Shown: in pieces, positions 1 through 11,348 of the stretch | Position numbering within the stretch: position 1 is the first letter of the stretch | Layout: each line of letters begins with the position of its first letter | Assembly (NCBI GenBank): GCA_018296165.2 | Contig: JACKQL020000003.1 | Span: 1,364,001-1,428,000, forward strand | DNA: 64,000 nt | Reading direction: 5' to 3' | Source: Termitomyces sp. T153 | Lineage: Eukaryota; Basidiomycota; Agaricomycetes; Agaricales; Lyophyllaceae | Program-made: the position numbers and the translations under genes | Notes under the pieces: model-generated | The model's input: only the letters and a program-made list of their open reading frames with translations | The model's database searches: none | What the model was told of the DNA's origin: nothing

Positions 1-492
1 AGGCGTTTAGATCGCAATGCCGATATTGAAAATATAGAGGAGGTCAAGACCAAGAAGATCAGGGGGGAGAGTGACGCGCCCGAGACCCCGACGCCCCAGT
101 CTGAGTCCCAGCCTGCATCTACACTGGTGCTCGAGCGTCAGCAACAGGAAGAAAAGGAGGTAAAAGAGGTAACGAAAGGCGTGAAAGAGGTTGAGCTGAA
201 CGAGTCTCCATCTTCTGTGTCTGGATCGAAAGAGGTGAAGCCAGAGAGCGTACCACTTCCCAGGGAGGACGATGGAGAAGAGGTGGAGGAGGGCCTGAAT
301 GCGAGTCCGCCACTTGAGGCTGCATCAGATGGTGACACGTCGTCGACGGACGGAAAGGGGGAAGTCGACGGTCCATCGGAGCCGGAGCCGAAGCCGAGTG
401 AGGGGAAGGGCGTTGAGGGCGTTGAAGAGAAGAAGGCTGAGGAGGCTGAATTTCCCGAGAAGAAGACGAAGAAACTAGAGCCTGCGCACTGA
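1..492 (+). CDS. C-terminal part of an acidic, Glu/Lys/Pro-rich protein (5' end outside window)
   Basis: An open frame runs from base 1 to the TGA at 490-492 with no stop, so this is the end of a gene that starts upstream. The first ~20 residues (RRLDRNADIENIEEVKTKK) look like the end of a folded or coiled segment. The rest is low-complexity: many Glu, Lys, Ser and Pro, with repeated EE/EK/KK runs, ending LEPAH. Such tails are usually disordered and do not identify a family, so I cannot name the protein. The reading frame is supported by the absence of stops and by coding-like composition, followed immediately by AT-richer DNA. The opposite strand also has an open frame here, but it is a mirror of the biased composition. 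Confidence 0.6.
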   Translation, partial: RRLDRNADIENIEEVKTKKIRGESDAPETPTPQSESQPASTLVLERQQQEEKEVKEVTKGVKEVELNESPSSVSGSKEVKPESVPLPREDDGEEVEEGLNASPPLEAASDGDTSSTDGKGEVDGPSEPEPKPSEGKGVEGVEEKKAEEAEFPEKKTKKLEPAH

Positions 493-1819
493 CCTAGAGA
501 TCCTACGGACGCCGACGACATTCTGTGATACCCCGGAAAACGTTCTACATAACCCGGTCTTTTGTTGTTCCAACAGTTGCTCCTTTCTCCATGATTCTGT
601 CTGTATCACTCATCTGCTACACACTGCACTCTCGCTATCGTTTATACCATGATCGTTATCTGACGGTTGTTATGTTACGTTGACGACATCACCACTCTTC
701 TCTCCTCCATCTTATTATTGCGCTTATTTTTATCATCTCACGTTGCTTTGTATATCATACTATTATCATTGAGGATTTTCCGTTTTCTGATTTTGCATTT
801 GGATCGTATGTAATGTTTGGCCTCCAATGACGAAGAGTCAACTAGTCACTAGTCACTTTGCACGCACAGTCACCTCGACCTCGCTTCGATTGCCTTTCCT
901 CGCTTCAACCCATGCCGCCTTCGTTGGACGTCTGCAATTACGCCCACAGAACACGCTAGGTCCAACACGCGCACCAAACAAACTTTTCTATGTCCAAAAA
1001 GTCGCGCAGCGGCGCGTTTAGTGCCTGTTCAACGTCCTTGTGTGCCTGGTGATTGGCTAACGAGGCACTATGACTATGACTTATTTGCAGCGCATTGCAG
1101 CATAAACCCCTTGTTCCATTTTGCAGCCATGTACCTATGACCTACGAGGTGCCTCGAGGAAGCGGCGTGGACGTGATCGGCAGGATACTGACAGCTTCGA
1201 ATCCAGTAATTGGAGACCCTGTCCTTTTTTACGGCTTCAGAACCTTATATCCTTCTAGGATGAGCAGCTTGAATAGCTGAACAGCTGAACACAGGCTCAC
1301 ATCGAGGCCAAGCCTGAATTTGAAGAAAAAATTATCGGTTCCGTGTAATTAGTTTCAGCAGGTCTGAAAATGTACCGGCGGTCTGACTGCCCATATCCTG
1401 ACCTTTATCCGCGCTTATCTGAGTCTCAGCTTCCCCCCATGTCTCCATCGCGATCGGCATATGTAAATGCATGATACATCATACATCACCTCGTGTGATT
1501 CGCATTAGACTCAGCGAGCTACCTACCGCCACCTCTAGCGAAGAATTAACCTTTCCAGTCTCGGTCTCATCTCCCCTCGAAGCGGTTCTACATGATACAT
1601 AATGTATATCGATGTGCAGACCATGCAGCCATGCGGAAGAATCACAGACACCTTCATTGAACGTCGAACATCGAACATTCCACCTACTATCCTGCTATAT
1701 AGTCTCCCCCATCGGGTGTATGCTCCCGTTTACCTTCTTGATATTACTGTGAGCCTCCGGGCTGCGCCCACGTCCCACACACCGCACCCCACACGCACAC
1801 ACGAACGGAGTACCCAGCG
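493..1819. other. Intergenic region, no gene recognised
   Basis: About 1.3 kb between the acidic protein and the serine-rich membrane protein. Only short ORFs occur, without family resemblance or matching splice sites. The pyrimidine-rich stretch 1680-1815 (runs of CCC/ACAC) just before the ATG at 1820 is typical of a fungal core promoter and 5' leader. Confidence 0.5.
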
Positions 1820-4463
1820 ATGCTCGACAAGCTCCTCCCTCGTTGGTTGCAGCCATGGTACACTGACAACCAGGAGCAAGACAAGCGTCAGAGCCAGGGC
1901 ATCGCCATTAATACCACAACAAATACAGAAGGAAGTCTACCGTTCCCTGTTGGGACACAGAAAACTCGCTCGGACTACAAGTCTTCATACTCGAAGATGA
2001 AGACGAAGTGGAAGGGTGACGACCTCAAACACGTCTCCGGAGCCTGTATAAGTTATCCTATCCGCTCGACGTCCGTGTCTCTTACAGGGCTTGATGCCCC
2101 CGATCCTCCTCCCGAACCTACTCCTGCTCCCTATCTCGATTCCTATCCTACTCCTGATTCTGGTTCTGATTCCGCTTCTGGTTCCGGCAATGGTTCTGGG
2201 AGGTGGCACAACCCCCACCCTTACCCCTACTCTCCCCCTCCTCCGTACAATACCTCTCACTCCCACCAGCATCCACATCTACATCAGAGCCATACCCCGA
2301 CGAGGTCTGGCCCATCGAATGTTGAATGGGTAGTTGGGCAAGATGAAGGGGCAGTGGGGCTCCCTCCGCCTGCTGTCGTCCGGCTCAATTCGGATTCACA
2401 GAGGATGGGGCGGTCCGCATCTGCACCGATCCTTTCTACGCCAATGCCAACGCCTGTGCCTTCTTCCGTGTCTGTTTCCGCGCCGAGGGGAATGCTCAGA
2501 CTCAACACCAACACCACCCATTCCAACACCGTCCCCACAGTAACGCACACAAAACCCTTCACTCCTGTACAAAACACATACACATTCCAGACGGGCTTTG
2601 GAACAGGAGGAGTCTCGACGGACGTATACAACCACGCGTACAACTACCCGCTTGCGAAGCAGCTTTCGCCTATCCTCGAACTGGATTATTTTACGCCCGT
2701 TTCGATGCACACAGCTACTTCCGGTTCTGCTGGGTCTCTTGGGTCTCTTGGGTACGGGTTTGGGCATGGTAGACCGCAGAGAGAGTCGATCGAGTATGCG
2801 ATGTCGATGAGAAGTGCGCGCTCAGCATCCGGGTCTAGTACTGGTCCGGGCAATGGAATTGGAGGTGGGGCGTCTGAAATCGCACGTACGTTATCTCTTG
2901 TTGCTTCTCTCGTTCTTTATACTCTACTAACCCAAAATGATAATACTAGGCCCCTCGGTTTCGCACCCGTTCATCACTCGCCAAGTAAACCGCACGATCT
3001 CCCAGTCGTCCTCGCATACACAGGGATCGACGACCTCATCTCTTCCGAGACCGTCGCCCTCTTCCACTGCACCGCCTCAGAAACTCACGACGGCGAGTAC
3101 CGGTGCAGAACCATCTATGCCCTCTTTCCCCGCACCTCTCTTTCCCGGTTCACACTTACACTCACACCCATCGAGAGACTGGAGAAGGTCGTACGTGAGC
3201 ATGCCTATGCCGACTATCCCCGGGAGCTCAGAGTCTGCACCTGCAGATACACAGGAGAGAGACGGATATGAGGCGTCGGAGGTATATGGTGGTGAGGAGG
3301 ATAACGAATCGTTGCATGCAGAGAGTTTTGTTACTGCTACTGGTGAGGCGATTCGTGTGCGTGTGCGGGAGTCTAGGGCGGAGGATAATGAGAGGGTGAT
3401 AGAGGAGGAGATGGAGGACGTGGAATTGGATATCGCTGACGCTGAAGCTTCGTATCAGGCGAGTATCGACGGCGAGAGCACGCATAGTCTCAATCCAAAC
3501 CGGGACCACAACCAGTCCACTACTTCCCTCCACGCCTTGCCCAACCCTGTTCCCGGCTCCGCAGCCAACACCGACAACTTCAACTTCAACTCCAACTCCA
3601 ATTCCCACTCCACTTCGTCCTCATTTGTTCCACTACGCTGGGACCTCGACGCCCCACTCGGCACAAACGTCGTTATCTTCTCCTTCCGCCCCAAAACCGC
3701 CTCAACCTGGACATGGCTCGCGGACCGTACGCCCGCCTTCTGGGCGTTCTGCCTGGGCTTTGTCTTTCCCGTCCTGTGGTTCGTGGGTGGGTGGCATTTC
3801 ACGAAGATAGGGGAGTGTCCACCGAAAGTGGGGATGTGGGAGTTTTATTTCTTTGGAAATTCGGGTTGGGTTTGGAGGAGGGTGTATATGTGGATTGGGG
3901 GTGGGTGTTGTGTGAGGCGGAGGAAGAGGAGAGGGGATAGAGAGAGTGGTGATGTGGAGCAAGGTCGGGTGGGAAAGGAAAGGGGGAAGGGGAAGGGGAA
4001 AGAGAAGGGGCTGGAGACTGGGGATGGACAGAAGGAGGGGCAAGTGCAGGGGCGGGGTCTGAGGGTACCGAGATGGGTCACGGAGAAGCAGAGTTCTGAT
4101 CTGGGTAGATTGAGGCTGCAAGACCCCAAACGATCTCTGCGCGGTATCTCGTTCGGGTATCCATTCGTCCCGCGTCCTCTCTCTGCACGACGGCGGACGA
4201 GTGTATCTGCAGCTCTCGCCCAATCCACGCGCTGGCGTCAGTGTGTCATGTGCATCATCACCAAGCCGCATAGGCTGTTTGACTGTTTTTATGGCGTGAA
4301 ACTTAGGGAGGTCAGGGGACGACCGGAGAGCGGGAGGAGGGTGTTTGATCCTTGGATTCAGAGGTGTAGGTATGCGTTTTGTTATGCGCTTTTTGGACTT
4401 TGCGTCGGACTTTGTGTTGCATCTACTCTTTTGATTGTGTCTAACACGCGACAGCTTAGATAG
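1820..4463 (+). CDS. Serine/proline-rich membrane protein with two TM segments, one clear intron
   Basis: Model: exon 1820-2885, intron 2886-2949 (GTACGT ... CTAAC ... TAG), exon 2950-4463; the frame is kept across the junction, giving about 859 aa. A further in-frame intron of 42 bp (2046-2087, GTATAAGT...ACAG) is possible. The N-terminal ~600 residues are Ser/Pro/Thr/Asn-rich and probably disordered, with an acidic stretch (EEDNE, EEEMEDVE). A hydrophobic segment around residues 618-638 (WAFCLGFVFPVLWFVGGWHF) is followed by a basic Arg/Lys/Gly-rich loop, and a second hydrophobic segment lies near the C-terminus (about 830-852, YALFGLCVGLCVASTLLIV). Proteins with this layout are common and uncharacterised in Agaricomycetes ('serine-rich protein'). 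Function unknown; the TM segments suggest a membrane-anchored role with a long disordered domain. Confidence 0.72.
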
Positions 4464-4807
4464 GTGGATACGCCTGCATTTATGTATCACGGGAATGGAG
4501 GAATTGTAGGACTACATACATTTGTATTAATCTGTACACAAGTACATTATCAAAGATGAAACACAGATATCTTGATTTTTCAAATCTAGATATGCCTTCT
4601 TAGTATGCCCCCAACCCGCATAGATACCACCAAAATAATGTCTTCTTGTATATACTTTCGTGGAAATTATTGTGGTAATTGAGCGCGATGCAGAAAAAGT
4701 TCCCACCTTCGGCACTTAAGTATCAGTATCAGACCCTCGTTTCGATCACCTCGTTCGTCAGGGATCGCTAAATAGTAAACGTGGTATAAATTATTGAGAT
4801 GACAGAA

Positions 4808-6140
4808 TCAGTCTGGATTGTTTGATATTAAATTAACATCATCAATCTTCAAGCCAGTAGAAACAATGTCAGCGAGGGCATCGACCACGGGGTTGGTGAC
4901 AGATTCCTTTGCTTCCTTCGCCTCATAGGATGGCAGGTTGATAAACCGTACCTCCTTCTTTGTATCTGAAGATCACTGTGCACATCCGGTATGTGATTTG
5001 TACTATCCTCATCCTCAGGATCATCTATCAACACTTTCCCTCCACGATCCTTGAGACAATCGATGAGCCCGATAATTTCTTCTGAATTATCGTCGAGACC
5101 CTCGTTCAATGCCAGGTCCAACAGCTTGAGGTTAGGGAGGTTGGTCTCCAGAATCTTGTTAAGGGCCTGGTAATGTAGTCTACCCATATCGTTATTTTCC
5201 ATCAAGATAGTATGGAGATGAGGATGAGGGATATCTTCCAGTGCCTGGCCAAGTTCCGTACATCCGTCCTCCGTGAGTCCACTGTCCGAAAGATCCAAAA
5301 ACTCCAAAGCATGACAGCTACGCACAATCTCTGCGACGAAATGCCAGCCTCGTTTTCCGCGATCCTCCTTGGATATGTGCTTGAATTGATAGGCAGTACA
5401 ATCACCGATCATTAGATGACGAAGAGTTTGGCACTGTATTAAGCCTCGAGCGATAGCTACCACTCCGAGCTCCCCGAACTATTGTTTGCCTGTAGTTACG
5501 CAATCGATTTGCGTATCTATGTTCGAGAAAGCAAGGGGAACGCATACATACAAACTTAACCTTCTAAGGTCCTTGTGAGCTGCAAGAACTTCACCCCATA
5601 GATCAGCAGAAGCATCTTCTAAACGATTTTTCGTTAACAAAAGAACTCGAAGACTTGCTGGCCGACCAATAGCCTCTCCGTTCTAGCAAAGCTTGAGCAA
5701 CGACATTTCCGGCTTCAGGCGAGAAACAATTATTGTTCAACTTCAGAACCTGCAGAGAGACATGCTGAGAAAGGAAAGGAGAGAGGATAGGCGCAACACG
5801 AGTCCCAAAAGCATTGTGACTGAAATCGAACTCGATCGGTTGCTTGCAGTGCATGAGACCGTTGCAAATAGATGAGATAACCTCCGGCACTTCTTCTATG
5901 GAACGAGCTACCTGCATATGAATACATGTCATACTATTATAAACACAATAAACCAGACCGCAATGCACCTTAAGTAAAGCCATCTGACTGATAATAGCAC
6001 CTAGCTCTTTCCCTGCTGATATTCTAAAAGTGTTGCCTGACATATCGAGCTCTTCAACCGAGCTAGATCTACATCTTCATCCTTGGAGATTTTCTGCACA
6101 TCCTCCGCCGTCTCTAATCGCAGGTGGCGAAGTCGAAAAG
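4808..6140 (-). pseudogene. Broken RanGAP (Rna1-like) leucine-rich-repeat gene
   Basis: Pieces on the minus strand line up in order with fungal Ran GTPase-activating protein. They are an N-terminal strand (LRLETAEDVQ, ~6080-6125), an LRR with VEELDMSGNTFRISAGKELG (~6000-6055), DFSHNAFGTRVAPILSPFLS, VLKLNNNCFSPEAGNVVAQA (~5700-5860), LWGEVLAAHKDLRRLSL (~5550-5610), and the LRR/acidic C-terminal part 4849-5463 ending with an IDDPEDEDS-type acidic stretch. Two plausible introns are present (about 5880-5945 and 5480-5550). The frame breaks near 6055 (between VDLA and VEELD), again near 5690 where about ten residues usually found after LLE are missing, and probably near 4975. No 45-65 bp GT-AG intron explains the first two. 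RanGAP stimulates Ran-GTP hydrolysis at the cytoplasmic face of nuclear pores; this copy looks like a decaying paralogue rather than the cell's only RanGAP. Confidence 0.62.
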
Positions 6141-6482
6141 AGATGGTACGAGAACAGCTCATCGAGGTCTAGAAAAGCCGAATAAAGAAGGCTTTCAAAG
6201 AACCACCTTGGGGTTGATGTCCACGAAACTATGCGTTAATGCAATCATTTCCGACAGAATAATAGTCGACGCGCACGTGGCTGTTTATTTAAAGGCCTTG
6301 TCGACGACTACTCCCCCATTAAGCAATCGTTGCTGTAACGCCCACAACCCACACCTTATGCATCTTCCACTCAAACCTCCTTAATAAACCCCGCGTTTTG
6401 GAATCGAGCCTCAACTTCATAGCGATCTCTCAGCGACACTCTTTTCACTCACTTGTACTCCTTTCATACAAATTCAATCAAC

Positions 6483-7465
6483 ATGTACTTCATAACCTTC
6501 GCCCTGGTTTCGGCCTTCTTCTTTTTGCAACTCGCTCTCTTGGTCGATGCTGGAATCTACGTATGTCGAATAAATATTAATCACAGTAATGCTCTGTTAT
6601 TGAACCCTATGCAGGTTATCAAGCCCGAAGCAAATTCAACATGCCACGGAGGGCAAAGATGCACGATACAATGGCTTGACGACGGCATTCGTCCACTGCT
6701 CGCTGCGGCCGGTGTCTGTACTTTCGGACTCTATACTGGAACAATGGTATGCCTATATATTCTTCATCATAACGTCCCATTCAACGTGCATGCCATACAC
6801 AGCAACTCGTGCAAACGATCCCTCCTGTCGATGTCTCAGCAACGCGCTCCATCAGCTTCAAGGTAAGCTTTTGATGCATCCCTAAGATAGTCATCGACAA
6901 AGTCGCGTTACAGCCCATCCCCGCTGCTGGACCAAACTCAGATTCATAGTACGCCGCACCAAAGGTTCAAAAAGTAGTGAAATAACAACTTACGTCCACC
7001 AGCTACATCGGGATCATATCTATCACTGCCAAGGAAAATTCTAGCGAGTCTTACGAAGCCTTCTCGCCCTTCTTCAGCATCGATCAAATGACAGGCTCTT
7101 TCGACTCTCCTCTCTCAGAAGCAACCTCTACGATACCCATCACCTCTTCAGTGTTTTCTCGCTCGACAACGCATCTTTCTACGATTACAGTCGGCACCCT
7201 TTTGACGTCATTACCACCTCTCCCTACAGTCGCCGCCACTACGACCGCTTCTATTTCGTCGCAAACAAGGTTCACAACAAAATCGCCGTCTTTATCGCCG
7301 TCAACGCCGATCCCGACTAGTGTGGCGTCGAAAGAGGCGACCTCGTTTCCTTCAGCGACATCGTCAAAGTCAAATGGCGTAGTGGTCCGGGTACCCCCAA
7401 TGCTAGCCTTAACGGTGGCAGCCCTAGGTCTCTTTCTCTTTCCACTTCTGCTATCCCTTTTCTAA
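6483..7465 (+). CDS. Secreted GPI-anchored Kre9/Knh1-domain protein
   Basis: Model in five exons: 6483-6560, 6615-6746, 6803-6862, 6914-6948, 7003-7465 (255 aa). All introns are GT-AG and the frame is kept. The N-terminus is a signal peptide (ITFALVSAFFFLQLALLVDA). Residues ~25-110 match the Kre9/Knh1 N-terminal Ig-like domain of mushroom fungi: ...STCHGGQRCTIQWLDDG, LAAAGVCTFGLYTG, VQTIPPVDVSATRSISF, PAAGPNSDSYYIGIISI. A Ser/Thr-rich stretch follows, then a hydrophobic tail (PPMLALTVAALGLFLFPLLL) that fits a GPI-attachment signal. The family is linked by homology to cell-wall beta-1,6-glucan assembly in yeast; in basidiomycetes most members have no known role. The start ATG is chosen because it begins the signal peptide. 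Confidence 0.85.
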
Positions 7466-8756
7466 TCCCGATCTTACATCGCCACTTGTTTTGAGACTTT
7501 CTTTCTCTCGCGGGATCTTTGTTGTTCACCTATCTTTATTGCGATACTTTTTTCCCCTGGTGGACGTCTTTTCTTAAACCCTTCTCATGAAAGCACCCTT
7601 CATCTGAGATCTGAGCTGCCGTGTTTGCTCATTCGAGACATGGGCTTGGGGCGATTGCTTATCTGTCTGTTCCGTCTTTGCCGTGCGATACATACATACC
7701 TTTGTCACTCCTTGACATACTTAGTCCCCATTTCCATCATCATACGTACATGGAATATATCACCTCTTAATGTGGCATCTTCCTCGCTCCGACTCGGACT
7801 CCATCGTCCTTATCATTACCTCGATTTGTTACATACCTTGATTTTTTTTGGGGAATCTGATCATCTTCAAAAAACCTCATAAGATGGTATTAGTTCCACT
7901 TGGGCCGGATCTCTGATGCTTGTTAAAAATCATGAAAAATCTCGCATCTCATGCTACGAATGACACATCAAGCAACGTTTGTGATAGGAGATAGATGTAC
8001 TTCTTACGCTTCGAATTCGAGATACTTACGACAATATAGGTGATCATTGTGTCAAGAAATCCATTCAGTCCCATCCGAATTCCGACCACTCCACTATTCT
8101 CGTCGACTCCTATGTTCTTCAACCCCTGAACTCCGTTTTTATTCTATACTAATTTGTCATTGTTTGAATACTTCTCCTCTTTTCCTCCTTTGTGGTTCAC
8201 GGACCTGTACACGTCTCGGACTTCTCCTTAGAACTCCTTATTATTTATTCTTCTTTACTAGTTCTCTATATAAAACTCATTGTATTTGACTACTGATCTC
8301 CAGGCAATCAACACAATTGTTTCCTCTTCTCTCTTGCTCGCTCTTGTCTCTCTTAGTCCCCTCAAGCACAAGATCTCATCAAGTCCTTGATTTAATCTTT
8401 GCATTTTATCTTCTCTTTGTTCGATCAAGTCTCTGACATCATGGGAACAAGGTTGAGATAAAGTAGTTTTGGGCTTCCCACGGCTTCGCACGAGAACTGC
8501 ATGCATCACCTTTCTCGTCGACAAAACTTACACTTGCAAAATTTTTGCCAGTTCTTTAGTGTCCCAATCCACAAATAACCATCGAAAAGTGTAAAGGAAC
8601 GGTCGAAGCCTCGACCTCGTGGTTGTGACTGGCATTGTTCGGCATTACGGTGCCCAGACTCCTGATCATTACACGATCGTTGCAGATGACATACCCCTGG
8701 TGAGTTGACACATTTTATGATACGAGCTACGGTCCATGCCATAGCTCTTGCTAAGT
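7466..8756. other. Intergenic region, no gene recognised
   Basis: About 1.3 kb between the Kre9-type gene and the first transposon island. Short ORFs on both strands (for example minus 8258-8742) show no domain and no splice pattern. Base composition is still host-like (CpG present), in contrast to the DNA beyond 8.76 kb. Confidence 0.5.
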
Positions 8757-9255
8757 CCCAGACCGAACCTCACTTCATTTGGTTAGGTCCTTGATATTCT
8801 AACTCAATGTTTGAGATCCAGACCCAGCCTCACTTTATCTGCTTAGGTCTTTGCAATTGTTAATTCAATGCTAACATCCAGACCCAACCTCTCTTCATTT
8901 GGTTAAATCTTTGTAATTGATAATTCAATGCTGAGCTCTAGACCCAACTTCACTTTGTTTAGTTAGGTCTTTGTATCTGTCAAAGTTTCAGACTCAACCT
9001 CAATTCATTTGGTTAGGTCTTTGTAATTATTAATTCAATAAGAATCAGGCACTTTGTTCAGTTAGGTCTTTGTATTTGTCAATTGAATGCTGAGATCCAG
9101 ACCCAACCTCACCTTGTTTGGTTTGGTCTTGATAATCAATAATTTAATGCTAAGATTCAGACCCATCCTCACTTTGTTTAGTTGGGTCTTTGTATTTTCT
9201 TACCTCAATGTTAAGATGCAGACCAGACTTCACTTTGCTCAGTTAGGTCTTTGTA
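8757..9255. repeat. Degenerate ~60-bp minisatellite, about nine units, at the edge of island 1
   Basis: Tandem units of roughly 50-62 bp share a core like CAGACCCAACCTCACTTTG followed by TTTAGTTAGGTCTTTGTA and TTAATTCAATGCTGAGATC. Nine copies can be counted, each diverged by substitutions and small indels; one (around 9045) lacks its first third. The outermost unit (GACCGAACC) still has a CpG that later units have lost (GACCCAACC). Related units in reverse orientation occur at 45205-45310 and a shorter piece at 63139-63167. Confidence 0.85.
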
Positions 9256-10360
9256 CTCTGTTCACTAACTGTTACTTTTCTCTTACAATCCAATACTGAG
9301 ATGCTATATATAAACTAATCATGTATCTATATTACATTATCAACCAAATACTACAATGTCCACTAGTATATTTAAGAAATGCTAAAAATTATAAAAGTTG
9401 GTATAACTAAGTAGATATTTAAACTGTTATGCTTACATTTTTAAACTATTCAGAATATCTATACTACATTGTCAGTGTAAGGGTGACCTTTGGAGGCTGT
9501 GGCTCAATCACACAACTGGCAGAGAGTTTGATGTGCTGCAGCAAACTTGGTGCTATTACTCCTGGGGGGGCTGTGATTTCTTTGCTTTAGATACTCTATT
9601 AATTGACCTTGGTTTCACCTTGTCTTTGAGGGATACTTGACCTTGTCTATGATACAAATACTTGTTGTTGACTTAAGCATTACAACCATAAGGCTGAAGA
9701 GCTTTTTTGATTATATTGTCTGGGTCCTTTCCCTATGTGGGTGTAAATTGACTATATCAGTGATATCCTTCAGAAAAATAATAGTGTATTTGCCAAAAAT
9801 AGATACACCATATATTTTAGAGGTATGCTTGCCTACACTGATGGTCCATGTCTTTGAATCAAATTTGAGATGGTATTCCATGTAACAGACATACATTGGC
9901 AATTATACCCTGTGTAATACCATCTGAACATTCACACCTATTTCTTCAGCATGTCTCTTACAATCTGTCATCACAAAGTATATTCATATTTCCTCTGCCA
10001 TGCTTGACCATCCTCTGTTGGCATCCTCAGATGTCTATTACTTCCATGGGCAGCAGCCATATGCAGAAAATATCTGAACTTGGCATTATGTAGTAGATAT
10101 TTCAACATATTGACACAGGCCAATATGGTTAATCTGACTTCTTGGTATATACATTTCTCAACCAGTTGGGCTTCATATTGTTTATACTTTGTTTGTAACT
10201 TCTTACACTCACATCAACTGCAATTGCTGACACCTCACATTAAAGGGCTTTGATCATAGCAACTATATAGTTGCTAGGTTTCACACACACCCAAACAACA
10301 TGCAATGACATCTTGACAAGGCATATACATACAGCTATTTGGCAAGGTCTTACTCAGCAT
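9256..10360. other. AT-rich, CpG-poor transposon debris
   Basis: No intact ORF. At 9476-9535 a short stretch beginning TGTAAGGGTGACC and containing GGAGGCTGTGGCTCAATCAC matches the start of solo LTR C (17170 onward), so it is probably the remnant of an LTR, perhaps the 3' LTR of element B. The remainder is too decayed to assign. Confidence 0.5.
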
Positions 10361-10978
10361 CAGGTAAAAGCTTGTCTCAGTCATCCCATCTTTCATTGCA
10401 AAATAGATGGAGATACTGTACCAACTCCTGGTTAACTTGTTCTGTCTGCCTATCTGATCAAGGATGGTATGCAGTGGTCATGTGCAGCTTCTTTCCAAGA
10501 AGAAATACAACTTCTTAGCAAACTGAGGACCTTGATCAGAGATATACCCATCTGATAGACCATGTAGCTTCTAGACATTCTTTCAATACAGGCTAGCAGC
10601 ACCCATGACAGAGCAGGTGGTGTAAGTAGGGATGAAGTGGGCTTGTTTGCCATAGAGGTCCACTACCACCATGATTGCATCATATCTGTGAGCAGCTGGG
10701 AGCTTGATAATGAAGTCAACAGATGGACAACACTAATGTGCAGCTGGAATGGAAAGAGGGTGGAGCTGGCCCATGCAGGGCTAACAGTGGGTTTAGTATT
10801 GAGACAGAGGTTGCAGGTGCCTGTGTAGTGCTAATATGATAAGACATCTGGGGTCACTAGTAATTACAGGATACATGCTCCAATGTCTTCCACCTGCCCA
10901 GGTGCACTGCTACCTGCAAGTTGTGATGCTGTTCTACAATGCACAAGTGGAGCTTAGGGATGTTAGGAACATAGATAC

Positions 10979-11348
10979 TGTAAGGGCAACCTCTGGGGTG
11001 GCAGATCAGAGTCATGCAGCTAGCAGAGGGGAATCCAAAGTATATTAGCAAAGTAGATGACAATACAAATCAGTAACTAATCACCTAGCAGAGGGGAATC
11101 CAAAGAGAACAAGTCTAAGGATCCCCGCTGCTTGGTGTGGCACATCAGTGGGCAGTGCAGGCATGGAAACTACTGTACAGGTGACTGGAGTTACTCCTAA
11201 CCCTAGGGCAATGGTTGCTGAGGTAATACAGAGAACTCTGCAGTTCTCCAGAGATCTCCAGGGTTCTAGAAAGAGCCCCAGAGATATCAAACAAGCTGTG
11301 GAGGTGCTGGAACAAGTTGTGGAGGTCAGAAATGGAAGTCCCTTGACA
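10979..11348 (-). repeat. 3' LTR of element A
   Basis: 370 bp, TG...CA ended (TGTAAGGGC...CTTGACA on the plus strand). It pairs with 16720-17069 and resembles the LTRs of element D. Confidence 0.92.

Noticed and set aside
138..521. Minus-strand ORF opposite the acidic C-terminus
   Set aside because: Ser/Phe/Gly-rich antisense of a Glu/Lys-rich frame; no domain.
827..1280. Short plus-strand ORFs in the first intergenic region
   Set aside because: 60-65 codons, no signal peptide, domain or splice support.
3702..4490. 262-codon minus-strand ORF opposite the serine-rich membrane protein
   Set aside because: His/Pro-rich translation is the mirror of a biased plus-strand coding exon; the plus strand has a consistent intron and TM segments.
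8757..9255. CRISPR-like array reading of the ~60-bp repeats
   Set aside because: Units are contiguous and degenerate without unique spacers, and the genome is eukaryotic.
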